DNA of 64,000 nucleotides from Saccharophagus sp. K07. Lineage in GTDB: Bacteria; Pseudomonadota; Gammaproteobacteria; Pseudomonadales; Cellvibrionaceae. This document shows, piece after piece, positions 10,074 to 18,544 of the stretch. A model generated the notes under the pieces. That model worked only from the letters and a program-made list of their open reading frames with translations, made no database searches and was not told where the DNA came from. Position 1 is the first letter of the stretch. Every line of letters starts with the position of its first letter. The stretch spans positions 1 to 64,000 of the forward strand of contig NZ_QRAI01000008.1 in the NCBI RefSeq assembly GCF_014336955.1, given 5' to 3'. The translations under genes and the position numbers were made by a program.

Positions 10074-11621
10074 TTATTCCAAAACTGCTTGATGATTATT
10101 CGTGGAAGGTTTGCGCGCGGGATTGCGCAGCAGCAATATCAGCGGAATTGCCGCCAGGGTAATCCACATCATCAGGTGAAAATCCTGCAGATAGGCGAGG
10201 GTGGCCGCTTGCCGTGTGACTTCGGCATTGATCATGGCGAGGCCGGTTGGCGTATCGAGATTAAAGGCGCCGGATTGCGCCGCCTGCTGAAGCGGCAGGG
10301 TGAACGGCGTAATGTAATCGGCAAAGGCCGCGTGATTGATTTGCGTGCGCTGCGCCAGATAGGTGACCACCACGGAAATTCCAATACTGCTGCCGATATT
10401 GCGCATCAGGCTATACAGCGCTGTGCCTTCATTGCGGAACTGCGGTGCCAAGGTGGAAAAGGTAAGGGTGGATAAAGGCACAAAAAGAAATCCCAAACCA
10501 AAGCCTTGAACAACACCGGTTCTCACAATGGTGAACGCCGTCGTTTCGGTGGTATATAAAGTCATTTCCCAGAGCGAAAAACTGGTCAGCAGCAATCCCG
10601 CTAAAATCAACAAGCGCACATCAATGCGGCTCGCCAATTTGCCCACGGTTACCATGGCGATCATGGTGCCGATTCCGCGCGGTGCGAGCAAAAATCCCAC
10701 GTCAATAATTGGATAACCCATCAGGTTTTGCATAAACGGCGGCAATAACGCCATGGTCGCGAGCAGAATAATGCCCACTATAAAAATAAAAAGCAGGCCG
10801 ACGGAATAATTCCGGTCCTTAAAAATGCTCGGCTCAATAAACGGATTGCGGTAGGTAAAAATGTGGGAAATAAACAGATAAAACCCAAGTGCCGCCAAAA
10901 TAGCTTCGATCACGATTTCATAGCTGGTAAACCAATTTTGCGACTCGCCGCGATCGAGCATCATTTGCAGTGCGCCTATTCCCAAGGCCAGCATGGCAAA
11001 TCCGAACATATCAAAACGGCGATTGTTATCGGTAGGTGTTTCCTTCACAAAGGCCGCAAGGCCAAACCACGCGAGCAGACCAAATGGCAAATTGATATAG
11101 AACACCCAGCGCCAGTTGTAATACTCCGTCAGCCAGCCGCCGAGACTTGGCCCGAGAATCGGTCCAACCATAACGCCGACGCCCCAAATCGCCATGGCGG
11201 AAGCGTGTTTTTCTTTCGGATAAGTATCCAGCAGAACCGATTGGGAAAGTGGCACCAGACACGCGCCGAAAATTCCTTGCAGTAAGCGGAAAACAACCAA
11301 TTGGCCGAGGCTTTGCGCCGCGCCGCAGAGCATTGATGCCGCGGTAAATCCCAGCACCGAAATCATAAAAACTTTTTTGCGGCCAATGCGGGCGCTGAGA
11401 AATCCCGTAAGCGGCATAAAAATCGCGGCGGCGACAATGTAAGACGTCAGCACCCAGGAAATCTGATCCTGCGTTGCGCCCATGGCACCTTGCATATGCG
11501 GCAGGGCCACATTCGCAATGGTGGTATCCAGAGCCTGCATAATGGTGGTCAGCATCACCGATACGGTGACAAAGCCCGGGTTGGCATTAGACCTGGATAG
11601 AGAGCGGGAAAGGGAAGTCAT
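10074..11621 (-). CDS. emrB: DHA2-family drug:H+ antiporter (EmrB-like)
   Basis: This 515-aa, 14-TM MFS pump of the DHA2 family shows the family signatures: LDTTIANVALPHMQ in TM1, ISWVLTSYIVAAAIFMPLTG, GRKKVF in the TM2-3 loop, and GPILGPSLGGWLTEYYNWRW (motif C region). It exports drugs or toxic lipophiles as a tripartite system with the adaptor encoded 8 nt upstream and an outer-membrane channel encoded elsewhere. It is the last gene of the marR-emrA-emrB operon. Confidence 0.9.
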   Translation of the reverse strand: MTSLSRSLSRSNANPGFVTVSVMLTTIMQALDTTIANVALPHMQGAMGATQDQISWVLTSYIVAAAIFMPLTGFLSARIGRKKVFMISVLGFTAASMLCGAAQSLGQLVVFRLLQGIFGACLVPLSQSVLLDTYPKEKHASAMAIWGVGVMVGPILGPSLGGWLTEYYNWRWVFYINLPFGLLAWFGLAAFVKETPTDNNRRFDMFGFAMLALGIGALQMMLDRGESQNWFTSYEIVIEAILAALGFYLFISHIFTYRNPFIEPSIFKDRNYSVGLLFIFIVGIILLATMALLPPFMQNLMGYPIIDVGFLLAPRGIGTMIAMVTVGKLASRIDVRLLILAGLLLTSFSLWEMTLYTTETTAFTIVRTGVVQGFGLGFLFVPLSTLTFSTLAPQFRNEGTALYSLMRNIGSSIGISVVVTYLAQRTQINHAAFADYITPFTLPLQQAAQSGAFNLDTPTGLAMINAEVTRQAATLAYLQDFHLMMWITLAAIPLILLLRNPARKPSTNNHQAVLE

Positions 11622-11629
11622 GGTGCGAC

Positions 11630-12703
11630 TTAGATCGACGAACCAAACAGGTGACGTTTGTGGCCGGTTTCAATCTCCACTTCCGCACTCAAACCTGCAC
11701 GCAATAATTCGTTATCCGTGCCTTCATCAATTTTGATGCGCACAGGCACACGCTGCGCGATCTTCACCCAATTGCCCGTGGCGTTTTGCGCGGGGATAAC
11801 GGAAAACTCGGCACCAGTGGCCGGACTCAGGCTTTCCACCACGCCGTGCCATACGCGGCCTGGATAAGTATCTATATGAATGGTTACCGGCTGGCCGGGA
11901 CGGACATAGGTTAAATCCGTTTCCATAAAATTCGCTTCCACGCGCGCGGATTGAGTCACCACTAGTGACATAGAAATATTGCCGGCGTGCACATATTGGC
12001 CGACTCGCGGTGGTTGGGTGATGGTGCCAGATTGCGGTGCGCGTACTTCAGTACGGGCGAGGTCCAGTCGCGCCTGATGCAGTCCCGCTTCCGCAGCGCG
12101 AAATTCTGGATGTTGTTCAACAGGCGCGCCCACGTCACCGCCGAGCGCTTGCGCAATACGTTGCAAGTCCTGTTCGAGCACGCGAATTTGTTGTTGGGCG
12201 ATATCGGTATTTTGTTGGGCCTCGGCAAAATTCGCGTCGGAGACAAAATGCTGTTTGATCAGCCCGGCCTGACGCTCCTGTTCTTTTTTGGCAAATTCAT
12301 AACGTGTGTGAGCGAGCTCGAGTTCCGCCTGTTTTTCCGCGTAACTGGCTTGTAGAGCGGCCAACTCCGTGCGCACTTGAGCCACGCGCGCCTCTGCCTG
12401 AGTCACCGCGATGGTGAAACTGGCAGGGTTCAGGCGGAATAGAACCTGGCCTGCTTCCACAGGCTGATTTTCCGCCACCAATGTCTCGACGACTGACCCG
12501 GATGCTTCTGCGCTGATCGGCACCAAATCGGCTTTTACATAGGCATTATCCGTCGTCACTGTTCCGCCGCCGCTCAAATAAATCACTCCGCCAATAACGA
12601 GCGTGAGCAGCGGAATCACCACCAGCAGTACCAGTCGTTTGTGCGCTTGTCCGCGGGCGACGACTGTAGCGGTTTCAGTTTTGGGAATGGTCATGTCGTT
12701 CAT
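11630..12703 (-). CDS. emrA: HlyD/EmrA-family membrane fusion adaptor
   Basis: This 357-aa periplasmic adaptor has an N-terminal TM helix (about 24-44: LVLLVVIPLLTLVIGGVIYL). A split biotinyl-lipoyl domain (ISAEASGSVVETLVAENQPV ... VRAPQSGTITQPPRVGQYVH) flanks a long alpha-helical coiled-coil hairpin (about 95-200), and a beta-barrel domain follows. It bridges the EmrB pump to an outer-membrane channel. It follows the marR gene after 21 nt and precedes emrB. Confidence 0.9.
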   Translation of the reverse strand: MNDMTIPKTETATVVARGQAHKRLVLLVVIPLLTLVIGGVIYLSGGGTVTTDNAYVKADLVPISAEASGSVVETLVAENQPVEAGQVLFRLNPASFTIAVTQAEARVAQVRTELAALQASYAEKQAELELAHTRYEFAKKEQERQAGLIKQHFVSDANFAEAQQNTDIAQQQIRVLEQDLQRIAQALGGDVGAPVEQHPEFRAAEAGLHQARLDLARTEVRAPQSGTITQPPRVGQYVHAGNISMSLVVTQSARVEANFMETDLTYVRPGQPVTIHIDTYPGRVWHGVVESLSPATGAEFSVIPAQNATGNWVKIAQRVPVRIKIDEGTDNELLRAGLSAEVEIETGHKRHLFGSSI

Positions 12704-12724
12704 GGGTTTCTCAACTGCAGATAT

Positions 12725-13153
12725 TTATTGGCTACAGAGCCGGCTGCGCATTTTTCGCAGGGCGGTGAAAAGGAACTGCACTTCCTGCTCGGAAAAATCC
12801 TGAGTGACATCCGCACGAATCGCAGCGGTCACTTCTTCAATGGCATCCAGATGGGGGTGGGCGGCATCGGTCAAATAAATCAGATGGGCACGGCGGTCGG
12901 TTGGGTCTGGCTGGCGTACCACCAGCTTCATTTCTTCCAGTTGATCGATCAGCCGCGCCAGCGTGATGGGCTGCACTTCCAGCTGGTCTGCCAGCTCCAC
13001 TTGGCGCACGCCCTCCTGTTGCGAGATGTAAACCAGCGCGCGCGCTTGGGCTAGCGTCAGATCGCTGCCTTCCAGCCGCTCTTTAAAGGCCCGCCGCAGC
13101 AGGCGGGTTACGTCCACCATCAGGAAGCCAAGGCTCTCTCGTCGGTTGTTCAT
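12725..13153 (-). CDS. MarR-family transcriptional repressor
   Basis: This 142-aa winged-helix dimer contains the recognition region (VRQVELADQLEVQPITLARLI, about 60-80) and the wing with the family DRR signature (PDPTDRRAHLIYLT). It heads the efflux operon and very likely represses it. A 27-bp palindrome lies 9 nt upstream of its ATG. Drug or phenolic binding would release it, as in MarR, EmrR and related proteins. Confidence 0.9.
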   Translation of the reverse strand: MNNRRESLGFLMVDVTRLLRRAFKERLEGSDLTLAQARALVYISQQEGVRQVELADQLEVQPITLARLIDQLEEMKLVVRQPDPTDRRAHLIYLTDAAHPHLDAIEEVTAAIRADVTQDFSEQEVQFLFTALRKMRSRLCSQ

Positions 13154-13161
13154 ATATCACC

Positions 13162-13188
13162 CATATAATAAGCATTGCTTACTATATG
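13162..13188. promoter_or_regulatory. Palindromic operator for the marR-emrAB operon
   Basis: Left arm CATATAATAAGCA and right arm TGCTTACTATATG are inverted repeats matching at 12 of 13 positions around a single T. It lies between the marR start and the upstream gene, where a MarR dimer would block transcription. TATAAT-like sequence inside the arms suggests it overlaps the -10 region. Confidence 0.7.
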
Positions 13189-13295
13189 CTCCGAAGAAGG
13201 TCGGGGCAAAGGAGTGCCTAGATCAAATTTTTCTTAAAAAGGATTTGAAAGACGATAAAAGTCTAGCCTCACCCAACCATCTCCCAGCGCGCCAA

Positions 13296-14048
13296 CTATC
13301 GCGAGTGTTTTTCCGTTAAATATCGCCAATACCGCTTCGGCATATGGCGCAAATGAAGTTTGGTATTTTTGCGCTCGCGAATATTGACGGAGTTGAAGTA
13401 ATCCACCCACAACTGCTGATAACAATCTTCCTGTTTAGAGGATTCGACTAGGGTTTTGAGCAGAGGATGGTCAGGTTCGATAAATATCTCCCGCTGCAAG
13501 TCGTAATAAATTCCATAATTCCGCACAGCATCCCAAATAATCCATTTCTGATCCGCATAACGTTTGACAAAGTGCTCGCCAATCAGCGGCAGTACATTAC
13601 AGGAAGGATTAATGATGGCGAAATACATATCGGCGTCGGCAACTTTTTGGAAACGCACAAAAGCGTGCATGCGGTGTACTTCGCGACCGATCATTTTGTC
13701 CATCTGATAGGCTTTGGCAACGTAAGGATTGCCGAAGTTGGAAAGAATATCGCCTTTATCGACCAGGTTTTTGACAAGGTGGAAAATCGTCATTTCCGCA
13801 CCGTCTTGTTCGCTTAAAAACATGTGGTAAATCAAACGCGAGCCGCGATTGTCTGTGCGCTTATCTATGCCGCGCAATACCCTTTCTGCCAATAGCTCGT
13901 CGGTGTTCACTGTAAAAGCTGAAGCCAGCAGGCCAAGCTGTTTGTATTCCGTAGAAATTATTTGCTCGGGAATGGATCTGTGTTCGAAGGCCCGGAAAAT
14001 AACCGTTAAAAGTCCTTCAAAGCTGCCATCGTAGCAATAGGTGGCCAT
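13296..14048 (-). CDS. TIGR03915-type putative DNA metabolism protein
   Basis: This 250-aa protein starts MATYCYDGSFEGLLTVIFRAF and contains RRVHRM-like and FVRFQKVADADMYFAIINPSCNVLPLI stretches. These fit the family found next to, or fused with, a uracil-DNA-glycosylase-fold domain and paired with a radical SAM enzyme (TIGR03915/TIGR03916). No UDG domain is fused here. Its ATG overlaps the upstream stop as TAATG, so it is translationally coupled to the radical SAM gene. A repair or base-modification role is inferred; no reaction is established. Confidence 0.8.
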   Translation of the reverse strand: MATYCYDGSFEGLLTVIFRAFEHRSIPEQIISTEYKQLGLLASAFTVNTDELLAERVLRGIDKRTDNRGSRLIYHMFLSEQDGAEMTIFHLVKNLVDKGDILSNFGNPYVAKAYQMDKMIGREVHRMHAFVRFQKVADADMYFAIINPSCNVLPLIGEHFVKRYADQKWIIWDAVRNYGIYYDLQREIFIEPDHPLLKTLVESSKQEDCYQQLWVDYFNSVNIRERKNTKLHLRHMPKRYWRYLTEKHSR

Positions 14049-15286
14049 TAGGAAAATAACGCTAATTGTAGGGAGTTTTGCTGTTCACCGCTCAAAATCA
14101 GCGAACGCAAATCTTTACTCGAAATATCCGAATTTGCGTTATACAAACCGGGGCACTTAATAAAATACCGCGCACGCTTCATCACAACACCTATGCGTTG
14201 CAGATGATCGATATTGAGTTTTTGATAAATGCGCGACGATACTATTTTCTGCGCAGACTTAACGCCAACGCCAGGAATGCGCAAAATCATCTCATAATCG
14301 GCTTGATTGATATCCACCGGAAATAAATGCCGATTGCGCAGGGCATAGCTGAGTTTTGGGTCTATATCCAAATCGAGATTGGGCGTTGCCTCATTGACGA
14401 TTTCATCCACGGAAAATTGATAAAACCGCATCAGCCAATCCGCCTGATAAACGCGATTTTCGCGAATCAGTGGTGGCGCTTTGAGAGCGGGCACGCGGTT
14501 GTCGGTGGCGATGGGGATATAGCCGGAATAATAAACCCGCTTGAGTTTTTGCCTTTGGTAAAGAGAATCCGCCAGTCGCAAGACCTGATAATCACTTTCC
14601 GGCGAAGCACCGACAATCATTTGTGTGCTTTGTCCGGCAGGCAAAAACAATTGGGTTTTACTGCGTTGCGGACGATGGTCGCTCCGCTCCTCTTTTTCCT
14701 CTTTTAAATAATTCATGGGGCCGAGAATATCCCGATATTGTTTTTCCGGCGCGACCTTTTGCAAGCTGGTTTCAGATGGCAGCTCGATATTAACGCTCAA
14801 ACGGTCGGCGTAAAGTCCAGCCTCTTTCAAAAGCTCGGGACTGGCTCCTGGAATGGCTTTCAGGTGGATATAACCGTGAAAGTTATGATTTAAACGCAAC
14901 TGTTTGGCAACGCGCACCAAGCGTTCCATGGTGTAATCCGGATTTTTGAAAATACCCGAACTGAGAAAAAGCCCTTCAATATAGTTGCGACGATAAAAGT
15001 TGATCGTCAGATCGACCACTTCCTCCACGGTAAATGCCGCGCGCCGCACATCATTGCTGCGGCGGCTAACGCAGTAGGCGCAGTCGTAGATGCAATGGTT
15101 GGTGAATAGAATCTTTAAAAGCGAAACGCAACGTCCATCTTCGGTATAGCTGTGACAAATGCCCATGCCTTCAGCATTACCTAACCCTTTGTTTTGGTTA
15201 AACCTTTTGCTGCCGCTGGAGGCGCAGGATGCATCGTACTTGGCGGCGTCCGCGAGTACCTTAAGTTTTTCGAAGATTTTGCTCAT
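14048..15286 (-). CDS. Radical SAM putative DNA repair/modification protein (TIGR03916)
   Basis: This 412-aa protein has the radical SAM cluster motif CxxxCxxC at Cys65, Cys69 and Cys72 (HCIYDCAYC), with further Cys at 21, 44 and 53. A C-terminal helix-hairpin-helix DNA-binding motif (LRIPGVGVKSAQKIVSSRIY) lies near residue 335. The N-terminus MSKIFEKLKVLADAAKYDAS is characteristic of the family. Start at 15286; a LexA-type box lies 13 nt upstream, so it belongs to the SOS regulon by sequence. It forms a two-gene operon with the TIGR03915 protein. Confidence 0.88.
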   Translation of the reverse strand: MSKIFEKLKVLADAAKYDASCASSGSKRFNQNKGLGNAEGMGICHSYTEDGRCVSLLKILFTNHCIYDCAYCVSRRSNDVRRAAFTVEEVVDLTINFYRRNYIEGLFLSSGIFKNPDYTMERLVRVAKQLRLNHNFHGYIHLKAIPGASPELLKEAGLYADRLSVNIELPSETSLQKVAPEKQYRDILGPMNYLKEEKEERSDHRPQRSKTQLFLPAGQSTQMIVGASPESDYQVLRLADSLYQRQKLKRVYYSGYIPIATDNRVPALKAPPLIRENRVYQADWLMRFYQFSVDEIVNEATPNLDLDIDPKLSYALRNRHLFPVDINQADYEMILRIPGVGVKSAQKIVSSRIYQKLNIDHLQRIGVVMKRARYFIKCPGLYNANSDISSKDLRSLILSGEQQNSLQLALFS

Positions 15287-15299
15287 TTTTTCGGATTGA

Positions 15300-15319
15300 T
15301 ACTGTTTAAAAATACAGTA
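15300..15319. promoter_or_regulatory. LexA (SOS) box
   Basis: TACTGTTTAAAAATACAGTA matches the gammaproteobacterial consensus CTGT-N8-ACAG with the flanking TA bases. It sits immediately upstream of the radical SAM gene, at promoter distance. Confidence 0.85.
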
Positions 15320-15480
15320 TCAGAGTTCGAGGTAAAGTCAAATGACTTCGTTATACCCAATATCCATAAGAACATCGGGTTCTTTCAGACCCAAACTAGG
15401 TGCTTTATACTCGCCGCCGTTTGCAAGCAATCACACGGCAGCGCTGCGCTGGCCGGATAAAATGTATACGAGGAAGCCGG

Positions 15481-16545
15481 ATGAAAGTACTTGCCCTACG
15501 AGAGCAGTTTTCCCATATGGGCCGCCACAGCGGCTACGATCTGCTGTTTAGCGAGCTGGAAAAGAAGCCTTCGATCAGCCTACAAAGTACTTACTTCCGC
15601 GCACGCGAAAAATACTGGTCGCCAAAGCGTGCGATTTACCGCTATATCAAGAAAAAATATGTAAATGGCACTCCGTATTACGCATCCGTGCAAAATGTGG
15701 CTGCGGAGATTCGCGCTATACGCCAGGCCAAAAATTGCGACTTGTTGCATGTAGGTTATCTGGAAAATAATTACGGCCTGCTGCGTAATGAACGTGTCCG
15801 TCGCTATTTGGGCAATACCAAAATTATTGCTACCGCGCACCAACCTGCCAGCTGGTGGCGGTTAAACGGCGGGGCGGAAATGGTCGGCGCGCTGGATGCA
15901 CTGATTGTGCTGACGCCGGTTGAAAAAGCCTATTTCGAGCAATTCCTGCCGGGAAAAGTATTCTGCATTCCCCACGGCGTTGACAGCCAATTTTTTAAAC
16001 CTTCAGAGCACAAACCAAAAGAGTTTCGCTGTGTTTTTTCCGGTCAATGGCTGCGCGATATCCCCACTTTGATCAAAGTGATTGAAATGGTGATTCAGCG
16101 CAAACCGTCCATTGGTTTTGATTTGATTTACCCCAAGCAGAATCGCCTAAATAACTACGAGTTGTACCGCTTGGCCAAACACTCGCAAGTTGCCTGGCAT
16201 TCCAATCTGTCCGATGAGGCCTTATGTCGCGTTTACCAAAATGCAAGCGCCTTGTTGTTGCCTATGCTCGACTGCACAGCGAATAACGCTTTACTGGAGG
16301 GGATGAGCTGCGGCCTGCCGGTGGTCTCCAGCGATTTGGACGCGGTTCGCTTTTATACGCATCCAGAGGCAACTTTTTTGTTCAAAACCGGGGAAGAGGA
16401 ACAAATGGCCGCCCGTATTATAGAACTGTCGGAACAGGACGCTAACGCCTATGAAACCTTGTTGCGAAACCATGTAATAAGCCATTTTTCCTGGAATACA
16501 ATTGCGGACGAAGTGATAAAACTCTACGAAACTATTTGCGCTTAG
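15481..16545 (+). CDS. Family 4 glycosyltransferase
   Basis: This 354-aa GT-B enzyme starts at the ATG of MKVLALREQFSHMGRHSGYD, preceded by a GAGGAAG ribosome site. An upstream in-frame extension to 15400 has no such signal. The N-terminal Rossmann domain holds HVGYLENNYG and HQPASWW. The C-terminal nucleotide-sugar domain includes IPHGVDSQFF and the E-x7-E-type region NALLEGMSCGLPVVSSDLDA. It transfers a sugar from a nucleotide donor, probably in glycan or polysaccharide synthesis, but donor and acceptor are unknown. It has no glycan cluster around it. Confidence 0.8.
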   Translation: MKVLALREQFSHMGRHSGYDLLFSELEKKPSISLQSTYFRAREKYWSPKRAIYRYIKKKYVNGTPYYASVQNVAAEIRAIRQAKNCDLLHVGYLENNYGLLRNERVRRYLGNTKIIATAHQPASWWRLNGGAEMVGALDALIVLTPVEKAYFEQFLPGKVFCIPHGVDSQFFKPSEHKPKEFRCVFSGQWLRDIPTLIKVIEMVIQRKPSIGFDLIYPKQNRLNNYELYRLAKHSQVAWHSNLSDEALCRVYQNASALLLPMLDCTANNALLEGMSCGLPVVSSDLDAVRFYTHPEATFLFKTGEEEQMAARIIELSEQDANAYETLLRNHVISHFSWNTIADEVIKLYETICA

Positions 16546-16653
16546 CTGATGCAAGGGGAAGGTTGGATGCTTAGCCAATGTGAGCCTGCGAACAGTTAGT
16601 CAAATCCTTTACCCCTAGCGTGACCTTAAATAACGAATTTAGGGCCAAGCTTT

Positions 16654-17556
16654 ATGAGCGAATTCCGAATCGGCATTTCCGGCTGGCGCTACGCACCATG
16701 GCGCAAGCAGTTTTACCCCGAAGGGCTAAAGCAGGATAAAGAACTGTATTTTGCTTCTCGCGCGGTCAATACAATCGAAATCAACGGCTCCTTTTACGCG
16801 CTGCAAACACCGGAACGTTATCAAGGTTGGTACAAGGATGTGCCGGATGATTTTAAATTCAGCGTCAAAGCTCCGCGTTTTATCACCCATATTCGCCGTC
16901 TGAATGATGTGGAGCATCCTATTGCCAACTTTTTTGCCTCTGGCGTGCTGCACTTAAAAAACAAACTCGGTCCTATACTGTGGCAATTTCCGCCCAGCTT
17001 TAGATTCGATTCCGAACTGTTCGAAGCCTTTTTAGCGCTGCTTCCCGTCACAACAACTGAGGCGGCAAAAGCCGTCAAAAAATACCGAGAGGACTTTGAG
17101 AATCCTATAAAGAAAAGCGAACGCATACGTCACTGTGTGGAAATCCGCAATAAAAGTTTTATCGAGTCAGAATTTTTCGATTTGCTTGCCAAATATGACG
17201 TCGCCTTTGTATTTGCGGATTCGGCAGGACGTTTTCCTTATGCGGAGGAAATCACCAGCGATTTTATCTATATGCGCCTTCACGGCGATACAGAACTGTA
17301 TAAAAGCGGCTATACCGACGAAGCCTTGGACCGCTGGTTCAGCCGCATGAAAACCTGGAGTCGCGGCAATCAGCCCGGAGATGCGAACCTGGTGCGAGCA
17401 AAAAAGGCGCAAACAGCAAACGAAGAGCGCGATATCTTTTGCTATTTCGATAATACCGACAAGCTTTGGGCCCCTTACGATGCGCGTAAAATCCTCGCCC
17501 GGCTGGATCTGCTCAAAAACCTTCCAGCAGAGCCTGGAAAACTGATGGATGTTTAG
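16654..17556 (+). CDS. DUF72 (YecE-like) protein
   Basis: This 300-aa TIM-barrel-like family member contains IGISGWRYAPWRKQFYPEGL, NTIEINGSFYALQTPERYQGW, FKFSVKAPRFITHIRRL, LGPILWQFPPSF and a late YMRLHGDTELYKSGYTDEAL motif. The family is widespread; its biochemical role is not established. Start at 16654 after a weak ribosome site. It is monocistronic. Confidence 0.85.
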   Translation: MSEFRIGISGWRYAPWRKQFYPEGLKQDKELYFASRAVNTIEINGSFYALQTPERYQGWYKDVPDDFKFSVKAPRFITHIRRLNDVEHPIANFFASGVLHLKNKLGPILWQFPPSFRFDSELFEAFLALLPVTTTEAAKAVKKYREDFENPIKKSERIRHCVEIRNKSFIESEFFDLLAKYDVAFVFADSAGRFPYAEEITSDFIYMRLHGDTELYKSGYTDEALDRWFSRMKTWSRGNQPGDANLVRAKKAQTANEERDIFCYFDNTDKLWAPYDARKILARLDLLKNLPAEPGKLMDV

Positions 17557-17634
17557 ACCGTTTATCGGAGTCCTATCAGGGACTTCGCTGTTTCGGCTAG
17601 GATAGCGCCGGATCTACAGAAGAAGGCACTTATC

Positions 17635-17832
17635 ATGAGCACCACGATTGAACTCGACCAGGAACTTCAAGACATTATCGAGCGGCTGATTAACATGGGG
17701 CGGTACAGCAACGCTGACGAGGTGGTCGAGGCGGCGTTGAGTTTGTTGCAGCAGTACGAGCAGGAGCGGGAGAAGTTGATGCAAGAACTCCAAAAAGGCT
17801 CGGATAGCGACACTAGCGATCGGTCTTTGTAG
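17635..17832 (+). CDS. ParD/CopG-like antitoxin, possibly shortened by an in-frame stop
   Basis: This 65-aa protein has the ParD-type N-terminus STTIELDQELQDIIERLINM GRYSNADEVVEAALSLLQQY, a ribbon-helix-helix DNA-binding fold. No ParE toxin gene follows. After the TAG at 17830-17832 the same frame stays open for 15 codons (DISDEVEKKLDTAKS) to a TAA at 17878-17880. That tail resembles normal ParD C-termini, so the TAG may be a recent nonsense mutation. The partner toxin appears lost or distant. Confidence 0.65.
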   Translation: MSTTIELDQELQDIIERLINMGRYSNADEVVEAALSLLQQYEQEREKLMQELQKGSDSDTSDRSL

Positions 17833-17891
17833 GATATATCGGACGAAGTGGAAAAGAAGCTCGATACCGCCAAGTCATAAACCTTTGCAGT

Positions 17892-17975
17892 GCGGGCAAT
17901 AAAAATTGGGAACATTGGTTGAATCACGTTATACCCAATACGTTGCCCGCTTTGTCATCAACCAATTATTGCCCG
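17892..17975. repeat. Nested inverted repeats after the ParD-like gene
   Basis: GCGGGCAA (17892) pairs with TTGCCCGC (17943), with TTGGG/CCCAA inside. A further AATTATTGCCCGC near 17963 can pair with the same left arm. It could be a terminator or a relic at the edge of the CRISPR island; no function can be assigned. The rest up to 18069 shows no gene. Confidence 0.35.
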
Positions 17976-18069
17976 CCACTCCCTTTCATTCTGAATCACA
18001 GCAATACTGTCCACTAAATCACAGCAGCTTCCCTAACACCGCCCCACTCGGACCTGTGTCAATAACTAT

Positions 18070-18174
18070 GTCTTAATCCCCTCTATATCGGGGCATTTTT
18101 CCAACTTGTACCGCTTTAACAGCTGCCCCAGAGTTACCGTCTTAATCCCCTCTATATCGGGGCATTTTTCCAAC
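18070..18174 (-). CRISPR. Mini CRISPR array, two repeats and one spacer
   Basis: Two identical 36-bp repeats (18070-18105 and 18139-18174) flank one 33-bp spacer. Read on the minus strand the repeat is GTTGGAAAAATGCCCC...GGGGATTAAGAC. It differs from the main array repeat at three positions; two of them keep the stem paired (CCCC/GGGG instead of CCCT/AGGG). The 3' end would give an AUUAAGAC crRNA handle. It lies directly downstream of the second cas2. Confidence 0.9.
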
Positions 18175-18266
18175 TGATCTATTGATTAATTCTTTGTGAT
18201 ACAAGGAGTTATAGTAGGGTTTCCCAATTTTTCCAGTATTGCGAAAGTTAATGCGCATGGGTGTCT
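18175..18266 (-). promoter_or_regulatory. Leader of the mini CRISPR array
   Basis: These 92 bp lie between the second cas2 stop and the first mini-array repeat (minus orientation). In the last 53 nt before the repeat, TTGGGAA starts the block and ATAGATC ends it one base before the repeat. The main-array leader has the same two motifs at identical spacing. Identity over 53 nt is about 55 percent by eye. Confidence 0.6.
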
Positions 18267-18533
18267 TTATATCAGTTTTATATCATCTGGCAACCAGGAT
18301 CTTCCCATTTGGTATGCGTCGGCGAGGGAAGGGATAGTGTAGGCGCGGACGTCGTCTTCGGTTGGGTTGAGTTCTTCGTCGATTTCGTTCAACAGAGCCT
18401 GCAATTTTGCTTTATCTCCCTGCAGGTAATAAACGGAATACTGCACAAAAATTGCGTGCTTGACGGCGCGTCGGTGGATGCGGCCAAGACGTTTAGGATT
18501 GGCTATGTCGTAGCAGATCAAGTAATGCGCCAT
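18267..18533 (-). CDS. cas2: Cas2, second copy
   Basis: This 88-aa protein has the Cas2 ferredoxin-like start MAHYLICYDIANPKRLGRIH with the conserved Asp9 and VQYSVYYL. It ends in SWLPDDIKLI, a C-terminus unlike the other Cas2 here. It would pair with a Cas1 to integrate spacers. It follows the Cas1-like gene by 11 nt, with an AGGTGA ribosome site. The two Cas2 proteins are clearly divergent, so this is not a recent duplication. Confidence 0.88.
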   Translation of the reverse strand: MAHYLICYDIANPKRLGRIHRRAVKHAIFVQYSVYYLQGDKAKLQALLNEIDEELNPTEDDVRAYTIPSLADAYQMGRSWLPDDIKLI

Positions 18534-18544
18534 GACATTTCACC

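Noticed and set aside
15400-15480. Longer start for the GT4 glycosyltransferase
   Set aside because: The added Arg-rich residues lack a ribosome site; the ATG at 15481 has GAGGAAG and begins the Rossmann strand.
18070-18174. Mini array as a degenerate piece of the main array
   Set aside because: Its two repeats are identical to each other and differ from the main repeat by compensatory changes, so it is a distinct array, not decay.
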